Assembly (NCBI GenBank): GCA_030152145.1 | Contig: JASLIL010000088.1 | Location: 1-12,896 of the forward strand | Source of the DNA: Tissierellales bacterium | Lineage (GTDB): Bacteria; Bacillota; Clostridia; Tissierellales; JASKZW01 | Direction of reading: 5' to 3' | DNA length: 12,896 nucleotides | Program-made: the position numbers and the translations under genes | Part shown: positions 1 to 6,586 of the stretch, piece by piece | How the letters are laid out: each line of letters starts with the position of its first letter | Position numbering within the stretch: position 1 is the stretch's first letter | Notes under the pieces: model-generated | Databases searched by the model: none | Seen by the model: only the letters and a program-made list of their open reading frames with translations | Told to the model about the DNA's origin: nothing

Positions 1-4
1 TTGC

Positions 5-33
5 TTGCAAATATTTCCATATGGGTATATACT
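5..33 (+). promoter_or_regulatory. Probable sigma-A promoter for the ABC-exporter leader transcript
   Basis: A -35 element TTGCAA (5-10) and a -10 element TATACT (28-33) are separated by exactly 17 nt, close to the sigma-A/sigma-70 consensus. Transcription would start near position 40. This leaves about 220 nt of leader before the first ABC gene, and that leader holds a small ORF and two terminators. A 10-nt direct repeat (AACTAAGATT at 35-44 and 53-62) lies just downstream; its role is unknown. Confidence 0.7.
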
Positions 34-66
34 GAACTAAGATTTAAAAATAAACTAAGATTAAGG

Positions 67-122
67 AGGTCGTAAAGATGATTAGATTAAGAAGCAGTTT
101 TTCAGTAAAAGTTACACGACCT
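67..122 (+). promoter_or_regulatory. Leader RNA hairpin covering the leader-ORF ribosome binding site
   Basis: Bases 67-73 (AGGTCGT) are perfectly complementary to 116-122 (ACGACCT), giving a 7-bp stem that can gain a G-U pair at 66/123. The 5' arm overlaps the Shine-Dalgarno AAGGAGG (63-69) of the 20-codon ORF at 78, and the 3' arm lies in codons 13-15 of the same ORF. If it forms, it would reduce leader translation and also occupy bases that could otherwise pair with the downstream terminator arm. The pairing is read by eye and no folding energy was computed. Confidence 0.5.
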
Positions 123-140
123 TGTTGGGCTTATTTTTAA
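78..140 (+). CDS. 20-residue leader peptide of the ABC-exporter operon
   Basis: This small ORF reads MIRLRSSFSVKVTRPCWAYF and stops at TAA 138-140. It starts with ATG 8 nt after a perfect Shine-Dalgarno AAGGAGG (63-69), one of the best ribosome sites in the window. It sits between a good promoter and two tandem intrinsic terminators, with an antibiotic-exporter-type ABC pair next. That is the layout of leader peptides used for ribosome-mediated attenuation, such as BmrB before the heterodimeric exporter bmrCD in Bacillus subtilis. The peptide is basic in its first half and ends in a Pro-Cys-Trp-Ala-Tyr-Phe cluster, including residues often hard for a ribosome to pass. The job inferred is as a sensor: translation of the ORF, rather than the peptide product, would decide whether the terminators form. 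The peptide was not compared with any database. Confidence 0.68.
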   Translation: MIRLRSSFSVKVTRPCWAYF

Positions 141-163
141 TTACTTTATTTACTTAGTATTTT

Positions 164-198
164 GCCACAGGTCTATTTACTGCCTGTGGTTTTTTTTT
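164..198 (+). terminator. Intrinsic terminator 1 of the exporter leader
   Basis: The stem pairs GCCACAGG (164-171) with CCTGTGGT (183-190), seven Watson-Crick pairs plus G-U ends, around a loop of about 9-11 nt. An unbroken run of nine T follows (190-198). It begins 23 nt after the leader-ORF stop and lies before any exporter coding sequence, so it would act as a conditional terminator (attenuator). Confidence 0.82.
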
Positions 199-208
199 AT
201 TGTGTTTT

Positions 209-239
209 AGCCACAGGACTATTGGGCCTGTGGCTTTTT
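209..239 (+). terminator. Intrinsic terminator 2 of the exporter leader
   Basis: AGCCACAGG (209-217) pairs perfectly over 9 bp with CCTGTGGCT (227-235), with a 9-nt loop and a T-tract at 235-239. Both arms repeat the core of terminator 1 (CCACAGG/CCTGTGG), so the four arms can exchange partners. It ends about 20 nt before the ATG of the first ABC gene. Two successive terminators suggest a need for very tight shut-off of the exporter. Confidence 0.8.
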
Positions 240-259
240 ATATTTAAAGGAGGGAAGAT

Positions 260-2044
260 ATGAAAGAATTGAAAAAAATATTTAAATTTATGGAAGGTCA
301 TAAACTTGAGTACTGCCTGGCCATAATCTCTATGCTTGTATCTCTGACAGCCTATACCTTGATGCCAACTGTCCTAAGATCATCTATAGACAATGTATTT
401 TTAAATAAACCAGTTGAAAGTGGGAGACTTTTAAAGCTCTTCAACTTTATGGGAGGGCAGCAGCACATAAGGGAGAATATTTACTTAATAGCTTTTGTTG
501 TAGTTGGAATAATAGGAGTTAGGGGCTTATTTTTGTTTTTACAGAAAAAGCTAGCAGCCAAGGCAGTAGAGGCAACTATAAAGAATATTAGAGACAGTCT
601 ATATGATCATATTCAAAGGCTTCCCTACGACTACCATGTTAAATCAGACACAGGAGATCTACTTCAAAGAGCAAGCTCAGATGTAGACAGTCTTAGAAAG
701 TTTCTCTTTATTCAATTTTTAGATTTAATAGCCTGTGGATTTATAATCCTAAGAGTCCTACTTATAATATTTAAAATGAATAAAAAAATGGTTCTAGCCT
801 CTGTAGCCATCCTTCCTATTCTATTAGCCTACAGCCTAAGGTTTTTCAAAAAGATGAAGCTAATATTTAAGGAAAGGGAGGAAAAGGAGTCACTTATGAC
901 CAGCTGCCTCCAGGAAAATATCAATGGGGTTAGGGTTGTAAAAGCTTTTAATAGGCAGGACTATGAATTAGAAAGATTTAAGAAGTCTGTAGGAGAGCAT
1001 AGGGACATAAACTACAGGGTAACCAATGAACTGGCAAAGTATCACTCCCTGGCAGATCTTCTTTGTATGTCCCAGATATTTTCAGTAATCCTTATAGGTA
1101 TATACCTATCCTACAAGGGGGAAATAAGCCTAGGAGAATATTCTGCCTTTACAGTCTATGTAAATATGTTGGTTTGGCCTATAAGGCAGCTGGGAAGAGT
1201 TCTAACAGACTCAGGCCAGGCTATAGTAGCTGAAGAGAGAATATCTGAAATACTGGCTAAGCCAGTGGAGGTTTTCAAGGAAAACTTTGAAGAACCAGAA
1301 ATCAAGGGTGGCATAGAATTTGAAAATGTCAGTTTTTCCTATGATGGCAGGGAGGATATCTTAAAGGATATATCCTTTAAGATAGAGCCAGGGGAAAGTC
1401 TGGCCCTTATAGGGGCTACAGGATCTGGAAAGACAAGTCTGGTCCAACTTATTCCTAGGCTCTATGACTATGGAGATGGAAGTATAAAGATAGATGGTAG
1501 AGAGCTTAGAACCATTGATAAGGCTTGGATTAGGCAGAATGTAGGTCTGGTTTTACAGGAGAGTTTTCTCTATGCAAAAACCATAAAGGAAAATATTAGC
1601 TTTATAGATCCTAATTTTTCAGATGAGAGAGTTTATGGAGCAGCCAAGATAGCTTCTATTCATGATGATATATTGTCTTTTGAGGAAAGCTATGAAACTA
1701 TGGTTGGTGAAAAAGGCGTGTCACTTTCAGGAGGGCAAAAGCAGAGAATGGCCATAGCCAGAATGATAATAGATGAAAAACCCATAATAATTTTTGATGA
1801 CTCTCTATCAGCTGTAGATACGGAAACAGATAGCTATATTAGGGAGAGTCTAAAGAGAAAAGATAAGAAGTCTACAAGCTTGATCATATCCCATCGTATA
1901 TCTACAGTTGCAGAGGCAGATAAGATCTTGGTTTTAGAAGATGGAAGAATAGTTGAGTCTGGTAGTCACAGGGAACTAATGGAAATTAAGGGAAGATACA
2001 AAAAGATATTTGATATACAAAACTCAATTGATAATGGAAATTAG
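260..2044 (+). CDS. ABC exporter half-transporter, degenerate-site subunit (BmrC/TM287-like)
   Basis: This is a 594-residue membrane protein with an N-terminal six-helix ABC exporter domain (about 15-315) and a C-terminal ATPase domain (about 350-585). Visible motifs are Walker A GATGSGKT (385-392), Q-loop Q433, an intact signature LSGGQ (489-493), Walker B ending FDD with D513, and H-loop H545. The catalytic glutamate after Walker B is replaced by Asp (D514). In heterodimeric exporters such as BmrCD, LmrCD and TM287/288, this substitution marks the subunit whose Walker motifs form the degenerate ATP site. The partner is the next gene, 11 nt downstream. Together they should form a multidrug-type exporter in the cytoplasmic membrane, but the substrate cannot be read from the sequence. 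The start is well supported by AAAGGAGGG at 246-254. Expression is probably controlled by the leader ORF and tandem terminators upstream. Confidence 0.93.
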   Translation: MKELKKIFKFMEGHKLEYCLAIISMLVSLTAYTLMPTVLRSSIDNVFLNKPVESGRLLKLFNFMGGQQHIRENIYLIAFVVVGIIGVRGLFLFLQKKLAAKAVEATIKNIRDSLYDHIQRLPYDYHVKSDTGDLLQRASSDVDSLRKFLFIQFLDLIACGFIILRVLLIIFKMNKKMVLASVAILPILLAYSLRFFKKMKLIFKEREEKESLMTSCLQENINGVRVVKAFNRQDYELERFKKSVGEHRDINYRVTNELAKYHSLADLLCMSQIFSVILIGIYLSYKGEISLGEYSAFTVYVNMLVWPIRQLGRVLTDSGQAIVAEERISEILAKPVEVFKENFEEPEIKGGIEFENVSFSYDGREDILKDISFKIEPGESLALIGATGSGKTSLVQLIPRLYDYGDGSIKIDGRELRTIDKAWIRQNVGLVLQESFLYAKTIKENISFIDPNFSDERVYGAAKIASIHDDILSFEESYETMVGEKGVSLSGGQKQRMAIARMIIDEKPIIIFDDSLSAVDTETDSYIRESLKRKDKKSTSLIISHRISTVAEADKILVLEDGRIVESGSHRELMEIKGRYKKIFDIQNSIDNGN

Positions 2045-2055
2045 GAGGTGGATTT

Positions 2056-3825
2056 ATGGAAGAAAAAACTAATTTTAGCATAGTAAGGAATTTCAAACCC
2101 TTTTTCATAAGATATAAGACAACTTTTATGATTCTTATAGTATTTAATATTGGTCTAGGGCTTATAGATTCGGTCTTTCCTCTTTTAAATAAATATGCTA
2201 TTGATGAATTTGTTACTAGGGGGAATATTGAGGGCTTGAAAAAATTTAGCCTTCTCTACTTTATGGCAGTTATAGGTCTTTCATTTTTTGTCTATGGCTT
2301 TATAAGGCTGGCAGGAAAACTAGAGAAGAACCTGGCCTATGACATTAGGGTTGCCTGTTTTGATAGGCTTCAAGGCCTATCCCTAGAATACTACGATACA
2401 AATGCAACAGGCTCTATTATGTCCAGGATGACCTCTGATATAAATAGGCTGACAGAGATTATAGCCTGGGGCCTGGTAGATCTTTGCTGGGGATTTTCCA
2501 TGATGATAGCAGTAAGTTTTTCCATGTATAGATTAAATGGAAAGTTGGCCAGCATTATAGTTTTAATGCTGCCAGTAGCCTATGCAGTCAGTAGATACTT
2601 TAGGGTAAAGATCTTGGATAGCCAAAGAAAGGTAAGGGAGATCAATGGACAGATTACCTCTAGCTACAATGAAGATATTCAAGGGGCTAGAACTACCAAG
2701 GTTCTTTTGAGGGAAGATAGGAATTTAGAGGAATTTTCAAGACTTACAGATAGTATGAGGGAAAAGTCCATAAAATCTATAAGTCTATCATCTATCTATA
2801 TACCTATAATATTATTTCTAGGCGGTGTTGGTACCAGTCTGGTACTAACAGTAGGTGGTAATGAAATAATGAAAGGGGCCTTAAGCTATGGCAGCTTGGT
2901 GGCTTTTATATCCTATAGTGGACAATTTTTTGAACCTATAAACCAGATGGCTATAATATTTTCAGAATTTCAAACAGCCAAGGCATCTGCAGAAAGAATT
3001 CATAAGCTTTTAGAAGAGGAGTCTGACATAGAGGATAGCCTGGAGGTTATAGAAAAATTTGGGCCTAAGGGAGATAGAAATCTACCTCTTATGAAGGGGG
3101 ATATTGAATTTGTAAATGTAGGCTTTAGCTATAGCAGTGGAGAGAAGATCATAGAGAACTTTAATCTTAAGGTAAGGGCAGGAGAAACCATTGCCCTAGT
3201 AGGAGCAACAGGAGCTGGTAAGTCAACTATAGTTAATCTTCTTTGTAGGTTCTACGAACCAAGAGATGGGGAGATACTAGTAGATGGTCTGGACTATAGA
3301 AAGCTTCCCAAGGAATATATGCAGAAAAACCTAGGCTATGTTCTCCAAACCCCCCATCTTTTCAATGGTAGCATAAGGGAAAATATCCTTTATGGAAACT
3401 TAGGGGCCAGTGAGGAAGATATGATCAGGGCAAGTAAGTTGGTTAATGCCCATGACTTTATAGTCAAGTTTGATGAGGGCTATGACAGTATGGTGGCAGA
3501 AGGTGGTGGCCTACTGTCCCAGGGGCAAAAGCAACTTATATCCTTTGCCAGAGCAGTTATAAGAGATCCTAGGCTCTTTGTATTAGATGAGGCTACATCT
3601 AGTATAGATACAAATACAGAGCTTATAATCCAGGATGCCATAGACAATATCTTGGAGGAGAGAACTTCCTTTATTATAGCCCATAGACTTTCCACCATAA
3701 AAAATGCAGACAGGATCTTGGTTCTGGAAGATGGAAAAATATTGGAAGAAGGAAGTCATGAGGAATTGATCCGTAAAAAAGCCAACTACTACAACTTGTT
3801 TACAAATCAGTTTCTAAAGGAATAA
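2056..3825 (+). CDS. ABC exporter half-transporter, catalytic-site subunit (BmrD/TM288-like)
   Basis: This 589-residue protein has a six-helix ABC membrane domain (about 15-310) and an ATPase domain (about 348-580). It carries Walker A GATGAGKS (383-390), Q431, a Walker B with the normal catalytic glutamate (D511-E512) and H543. Its signature is altered, LSQGQ (487-491) instead of LSGGQ. This is the mirror image of the preceding subunit. The altered signature should face that subunit's Asp-type Walker B to make the degenerate site, while this subunit's Glu pairs with the other's intact LSGGQ to make the hydrolytic site. The Shine-Dalgarno TAGGAGG overlaps the stop codon of the first gene, so the two are probably co-translated. 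It is full length for the family and ends just before a strong terminator. Multidrug or antibiotic export is inferred from the family and the leader. Confidence 0.93.
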   Translation: MEEKTNFSIVRNFKPFFIRYKTTFMILIVFNIGLGLIDSVFPLLNKYAIDEFVTRGNIEGLKKFSLLYFMAVIGLSFFVYGFIRLAGKLEKNLAYDIRVACFDRLQGLSLEYYDTNATGSIMSRMTSDINRLTEIIAWGLVDLCWGFSMMIAVSFSMYRLNGKLASIIVLMLPVAYAVSRYFRVKILDSQRKVREINGQITSSYNEDIQGARTTKVLLREDRNLEEFSRLTDSMREKSIKSISLSSIYIPIILFLGGVGTSLVLTVGGNEIMKGALSYGSLVAFISYSGQFFEPINQMAIIFSEFQTAKASAERIHKLLEEESDIEDSLEVIEKFGPKGDRNLPLMKGDIEFVNVGFSYSSGEKIIENFNLKVRAGETIALVGATGAGKSTIVNLLCRFYEPRDGEILVDGLDYRKLPKEYMQKNLGYVLQTPHLFNGSIRENILYGNLGASEEDMIRASKLVNAHDFIVKFDEGYDSMVAEGGGLLSQGQKQLISFARAVIRDPRLFVLDEATSSIDTNTELIIQDAIDNILEERTSFIIAHRLSTIKNADRILVLEDGKILEEGSHEELIRKKANYYNLFTNQFLKE

Positions 3826-3828
3826 ATA

Positions 3829-3863
3829 GAAAACAACCCTCAAAAACTTTGAGGGTTGTTTTC
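3829..3863. terminator. Bidirectional terminator between the exporter and the peptidase
   Basis: A perfect 16-bp inverted repeat (3829-3844 with 3848-3863) surrounds a 3-nt loop. A-rich and T-rich ends at either side of the GGG/CCC core let it work in both directions. The right arm ends on the base next to the stop codon of the minus-strand peptidase gene (3864-3866), and the left arm begins 3 nt after the stop of the plus-strand ABC gene. One element therefore closes both convergent transcripts. Confidence 0.85.
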
Positions 3864-4976
3864 TTATGCGTGAACCTTAATTAATTGAAGGACTAGGGCA
3901 GCAGACTGCTCCAGGTGTTCAATTTTTATATGCTCATTTAAAGTGTGGGGCTCCTTCATACCTACGCCTAGGTTTATAGCATCTATACCATGTTGGCTAA
4001 GGATATTTGTATCAGAACCTCCACCAGAGTTTACTGTCTCAGCTTTAAGACCTAGTTCTTCCATAGCTTTTTTAGCATTATTAACTATGTCAGATTCAAC
4101 ATCAGCCTTAAAGGCACCATACATATTTGTAACTTCTATATTAACCTTTCCACCAAACTTTTCAGCAGTTTCTTGGCAGACTTTAATCATATGCTGAGTT
4201 TGAGCCTCTAGTTTTTCGTCGCTTAGGGATCTAGCCTCAGCCAGTAGGCAAACCTTCTCAGTTACAATATTTGTAACCTCTCCCCCCTTAATAGTACCAA
4301 TATTAGCAGTTGTTTCTTCATCAATTCTTAGAAGATTCATATTAGCAATAGCATCAGCTGCCATTTGAATAGCTGAAATACCATTTTCAGGTTCAACACC
4401 AGCATGGGCAGGCTTTCCAATAAATTCAATATCAAGTATATTTTGTGCAGGTCCAGCTACAACTATTTCTCCAGGGTCTCCACCAGAGTCAAAAACAAAG
4501 GCTTTTTTAGCTTTTATATTGTTGTAGTCTAAGTTTTTAGAACCATTTAGTCCACTTTCCTCGTAGATAGAGAAGATAATTTCCAGATCTCCATGAGGAA
4601 TTTTATTTTCAAGCATAGTTTCAAGGGCCTCCATAATAGCAGCAACTCCAGCCTTGTCATCACTAGCTAGTATAGTAGTTCCGTCACTGTAGATAGTATC
4701 TCCCTTTATTTGTGGCTTTATACCAATTGATGGGGACACAGTATCCATATGGGAGCTAAATAAAATAGTTTCTCCCTCAGTTGTACCAGGAATTTTAGTT
4801 ATTAGGTTTCCAGCATTGCTGCCAACCTTCTCTCCAGCCTGATCCATAGTAACATCTAGCCCCAAAGCCTTTAATTCATCCATTAAGTGCTTGGCAAAAT
4901 CAGCTTCTGATTTAGTAGGACTGTCTATTTGAACATAGTTTAAAAATCTTTCCAATACTCTCTCTTTATTGATCAT
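3864..4976 (-). CDS. M20-family metallopeptidase, PepT-like
   Basis: This is a 370-residue cytoplasmic zinc aminopeptidase of the M20 family, most like the PepT-like group (B. subtilis YqjE type), which is somewhat shorter than true tripeptidase T (about 410 residues). Expected dinuclear metal ligands and catalytic residues are visible: H76 and D78 in SSHMDT, D106 in ASDDKAG, the catalytic E139 with ligand E140 in YEESG, D163 in VFDSGG, and H344 in EPHTLNEH. The dimerisation domain lies at about 180-290, with GKPAHAG at 187-193. No signal peptide is seen. It probably trims small peptides to amino acids, although the exact substrate is not known for this subgroup. It is a single-gene unit on the minus strand. 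The ATG follows a good site (TAAGGGAGG on the minus strand, + coordinates 4984-4992) with a 7-nt spacer. Confidence 0.9.
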   Translation of the reverse strand: MINKERVLERFLNYVQIDSPTKSEADFAKHLMDELKALGLDVTMDQAGEKVGSNAGNLITKIPGTTEGETILFSSHMDTVSPSIGIKPQIKGDTIYSDGTTILASDDKAGVAAIMEALETMLENKIPHGDLEIIFSIYEESGLNGSKNLDYNNIKAKKAFVFDSGGDPGEIVVAGPAQNILDIEFIGKPAHAGVEPENGISAIQMAADAIANMNLLRIDEETTANIGTIKGGEVTNIVTEKVCLLAEARSLSDEKLEAQTQHMIKVCQETAEKFGGKVNIEVTNMYGAFKADVESDIVNNAKKAMEELGLKAETVNSGGGSDTNILSQHGIDAINLGVGMKEPHTLNEHIKIEHLEQSAALVLQLIKVHA

Positions 4977-4994
4977 ATGTTTTCCTCCCTTATT

Positions 4995-5009
4995 TTAGAC
5001 TTAGTCTAA
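4995..5009. promoter_or_regulatory. Perfect 15-bp palindrome, possible operator of the peptidase gene
   Basis: TTAGACT (4995-5001) and AGTCTAA (5003-5009) are exact inverted repeats around one central base. On the minus strand the palindrome begins 5 nt after the predicted -10 element, so it spans the expected transcription start and early leader. That is a typical place for a repressor to bind. A half-site-like AGTCTA recurs at 5025-5030 in the promoter spacer. As RNA it would be only a poor hairpin with no T-tract, which argues for a DNA site. The binding protein is unknown. Confidence 0.45.
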
Positions 5010-5014
5010 TAAAT

Positions 5015-5043
5015 ATACTACCACAGTCTAGCTATTTTAACAA
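5015..5043 (-). promoter_or_regulatory. Predicted promoter of the peptidase gene
   Basis: Read on the minus strand, TTGTTA (5038-5043) and TAGTAT (5015-5020) are separated by 17 nt, and a TGG directly before the -10 gives an extended -10 element. Transcription would start about 5-8 nt further on, inside or beside the palindrome at 4995-5009. This leaves a leader of roughly 30 nt before the ATG. Confidence 0.55.
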
Positions 5044-5163
5044 AAAGATAAGTTTGACCCAGGCAAAAATAATTTTCAAAAGAGTTTATAATTTTTAAAA
5101 ATAGGTATAAATATTATAAGAGAATTATAATAATTAATATTCTCTACTAAAGGAGGGAGATAT
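5044..5163 (+). other. AT-rich upstream region of the aldehyde dehydrogenase gene
   Basis: The segment must carry the promoter for the aldehyde dehydrogenase unit, but no clear -35/-10 pair was found. TATAAT occurs at 5087-5092 and 5126-5131 without a matching -35 at 16-18 nt, and TTGACC at 5054-5059 has no -10 at the right distance. A 7-bp inverted repeat, AGAGAAT (5119-5125) and ATTCTCT (5139-5145), with a 13-nt AT-rich loop, lies just before the ribosome site AAAGGAGGG. It could be an operator or a weak RNA hairpin. Confidence 0.35.
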
Positions 5164-6570
5164 TTGGAATTTGACAGACTTTATATTGATGGAGAATGGA
5201 TAGAATCTGAATCTGAAGATTTTTTAGAGGTTATAGATCCAAGAACAGAAGAAATTGTAGGAAGAGTTCCAAAATCCAATAATAAAGACTTGGAAAAGGC
5301 AGTTAGGGCAGGAAGAAGGGCCTTGGGTCCTTGGATGGCAACAAGCCCTGAGGAAAGGATTCAACTTATGATAGCTTTAAGGGAGATCCTCCTAGATGAG
5401 CTAGATGATTTGGCAGAGGTTGTAGCCAAGGAACTTGGAGCCAGTCACAGATTTGCAAGGGAGGTTCACCTCCTAGGCTATATAGATGATATATCCAACT
5501 ATATCCAAGCTTTAAGGGACTATAGCTTGGAGGAGGAATATGATGGATTTAGGGTTCTAAGAGAGCCAGTAGGCTTGGTTGGAGCTATAACCCCCTGGAA
5601 CTATCCCTTTGGGCAAATAAGTAAAAAGATAGTACCAGCTCTTTTGGCAGGAAATACAGTAATTCTAAAGCCCAGTCAACAAACCCCTCTAATAGCCTAC
5701 CATCTAACAGATGCTATAGATAGGGCAGGCTTTCCAGCTGGAGTATTTAACCTACTGCCAGGTGTAGGCAGGGAGATTGGAGATGAGCTGGCAGCTCACC
5801 CAGATCTAGATATGATCTCCTTTACAGGATCAACTTCTGGAGGGATTAAGGTTTCTATGTCAGCCATGAAGACTGTAAAGAAGCTGGCCCTAGAGCTAGG
5901 TGGAAAATCAGTCTCTATACTTATGGAGGATGGAGATCTGGACAGCTTTTTGGAAACCAGCCTAGATACAGCCTACAGCAATACAGGTCAAACCTGCAGT
6001 GCTCTTACAAGACTTTTTATACCTGAATCCAGGAAGGAGGAAGTAGAAAAAGCTATAGTAGAGAAGACTAGAGACTATAGTTTCTACAATACTGGAGCCA
6101 GGGAGGATCTAATAGGTCCACTTATATCACAAAAGCAATTTGATAAGGTTAAATTTTATATAGAGAAGGGTATAGAAGAAGGGGCCAGGCTCTTACTAGG
6201 AGAAGTACCTAATAAGAAGGCCAAGGGATTTTTTGTAGGCCCTACAATCTTTACTGATGTTACTAATGATATGACTATAGCCAGGGAGGAAATATTTGGT
6301 CCTGTCCTATGCCTTATAGTATATAGGGATCTAAACCAGGTTATAGAGGAGGCTAATGATTCAGCCTATGGACTGTCAGGGGCAGTTTTTGGCAATGAAG
6401 ATCAGGCCTTGGAGCTTGCTAAAAAACTTAGGACAGGTATGGTAATTGTTAATGGAAAGAAGAGAAGCCACAAGGCACCTTTTGGAGGTTATAAAAAATC
6501 CGGTATAGGTAGGGAAGGTGGAGTTTTTGGGCTAGAGGAGTATTTAGAGACTAAGACTATATTTGTATAG
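5164..6570 (+). CDS. Aldehyde dehydrogenase (ALDH superfamily), TTG start
   Basis: This 468-residue soluble enzyme should oxidise an aldehyde to the acid using NAD(P)+. The catalytic set is complete: N146 in TPWNYP (oxyanion), E244 in LELGGKS (general base), nucleophile C278 in GQTCSA, and E376 in REEIFGP (cofactor). FTGST at 220-224 is the nucleotide-binding turn. The residue after KPS is Gln (Q172), where NAD-dependent members often have Glu that binds the adenine ribose, so NADP use is possible. The aldehyde cannot be named; near iorAB, an aryl-acetaldehyde or other amino-acid-derived aldehyde is plausible but unproven. The start is the TTG at 5164, chosen because AAAGGAGGG lies 6 nt upstream and the N-terminal YIDGEWIES follows at once as in other family members. 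The baeRF gene follows 16 nt later in the same unit. Confidence 0.9.
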   Translation: MEFDRLYIDGEWIESESEDFLEVIDPRTEEIVGRVPKSNNKDLEKAVRAGRRALGPWMATSPEERIQLMIALREILLDELDDLAEVVAKELGASHRFAREVHLLGYIDDISNYIQALRDYSLEEEYDGFRVLREPVGLVGAITPWNYPFGQISKKIVPALLAGNTVILKPSQQTPLIAYHLTDAIDRAGFPAGVFNLLPGVGREIGDELAAHPDLDMISFTGSTSGGIKVSMSAMKTVKKLALELGGKSVSILMEDGDLDSFLETSLDTAYSNTGQTCSALTRLFIPESRKEEVEKAIVEKTRDYSFYNTGAREDLIGPLISQKQFDKVKFYIEKGIEEGARLLLGEVPNKKAKGFFVGPTIFTDVTNDMTIAREEIFGPVLCLIVYRDLNQVIEEANDSAYGLSGAVFGNEDQALELAKKLRTGMVIVNGKKRSHKAPFGGYKKSGIGREGGVFGLEEYLETKTIFV

Positions 6571-6586
6571 GGAAGGTTGGGATTAG

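Noticed and set aside
3480..3698. Minus-strand open frame of 72 codons inside the second ABC gene
   Set aside because: It lies wholly opposite the conserved ATPase domain, has no ribosome site, and its sequence is explained by the coding strand.
3943..4197. Plus-strand open frame of 84 codons opposite the peptidase gene
   Set aside because: It is antisense to the conserved C-terminal part of the peptidase, with no recognisable domain or ribosome site.
5054..5092. TTGACC and TATAAT as a promoter for the aldehyde dehydrogenase
   Set aside because: The spacing is 27 nt, far beyond what sigma-A promoters use.
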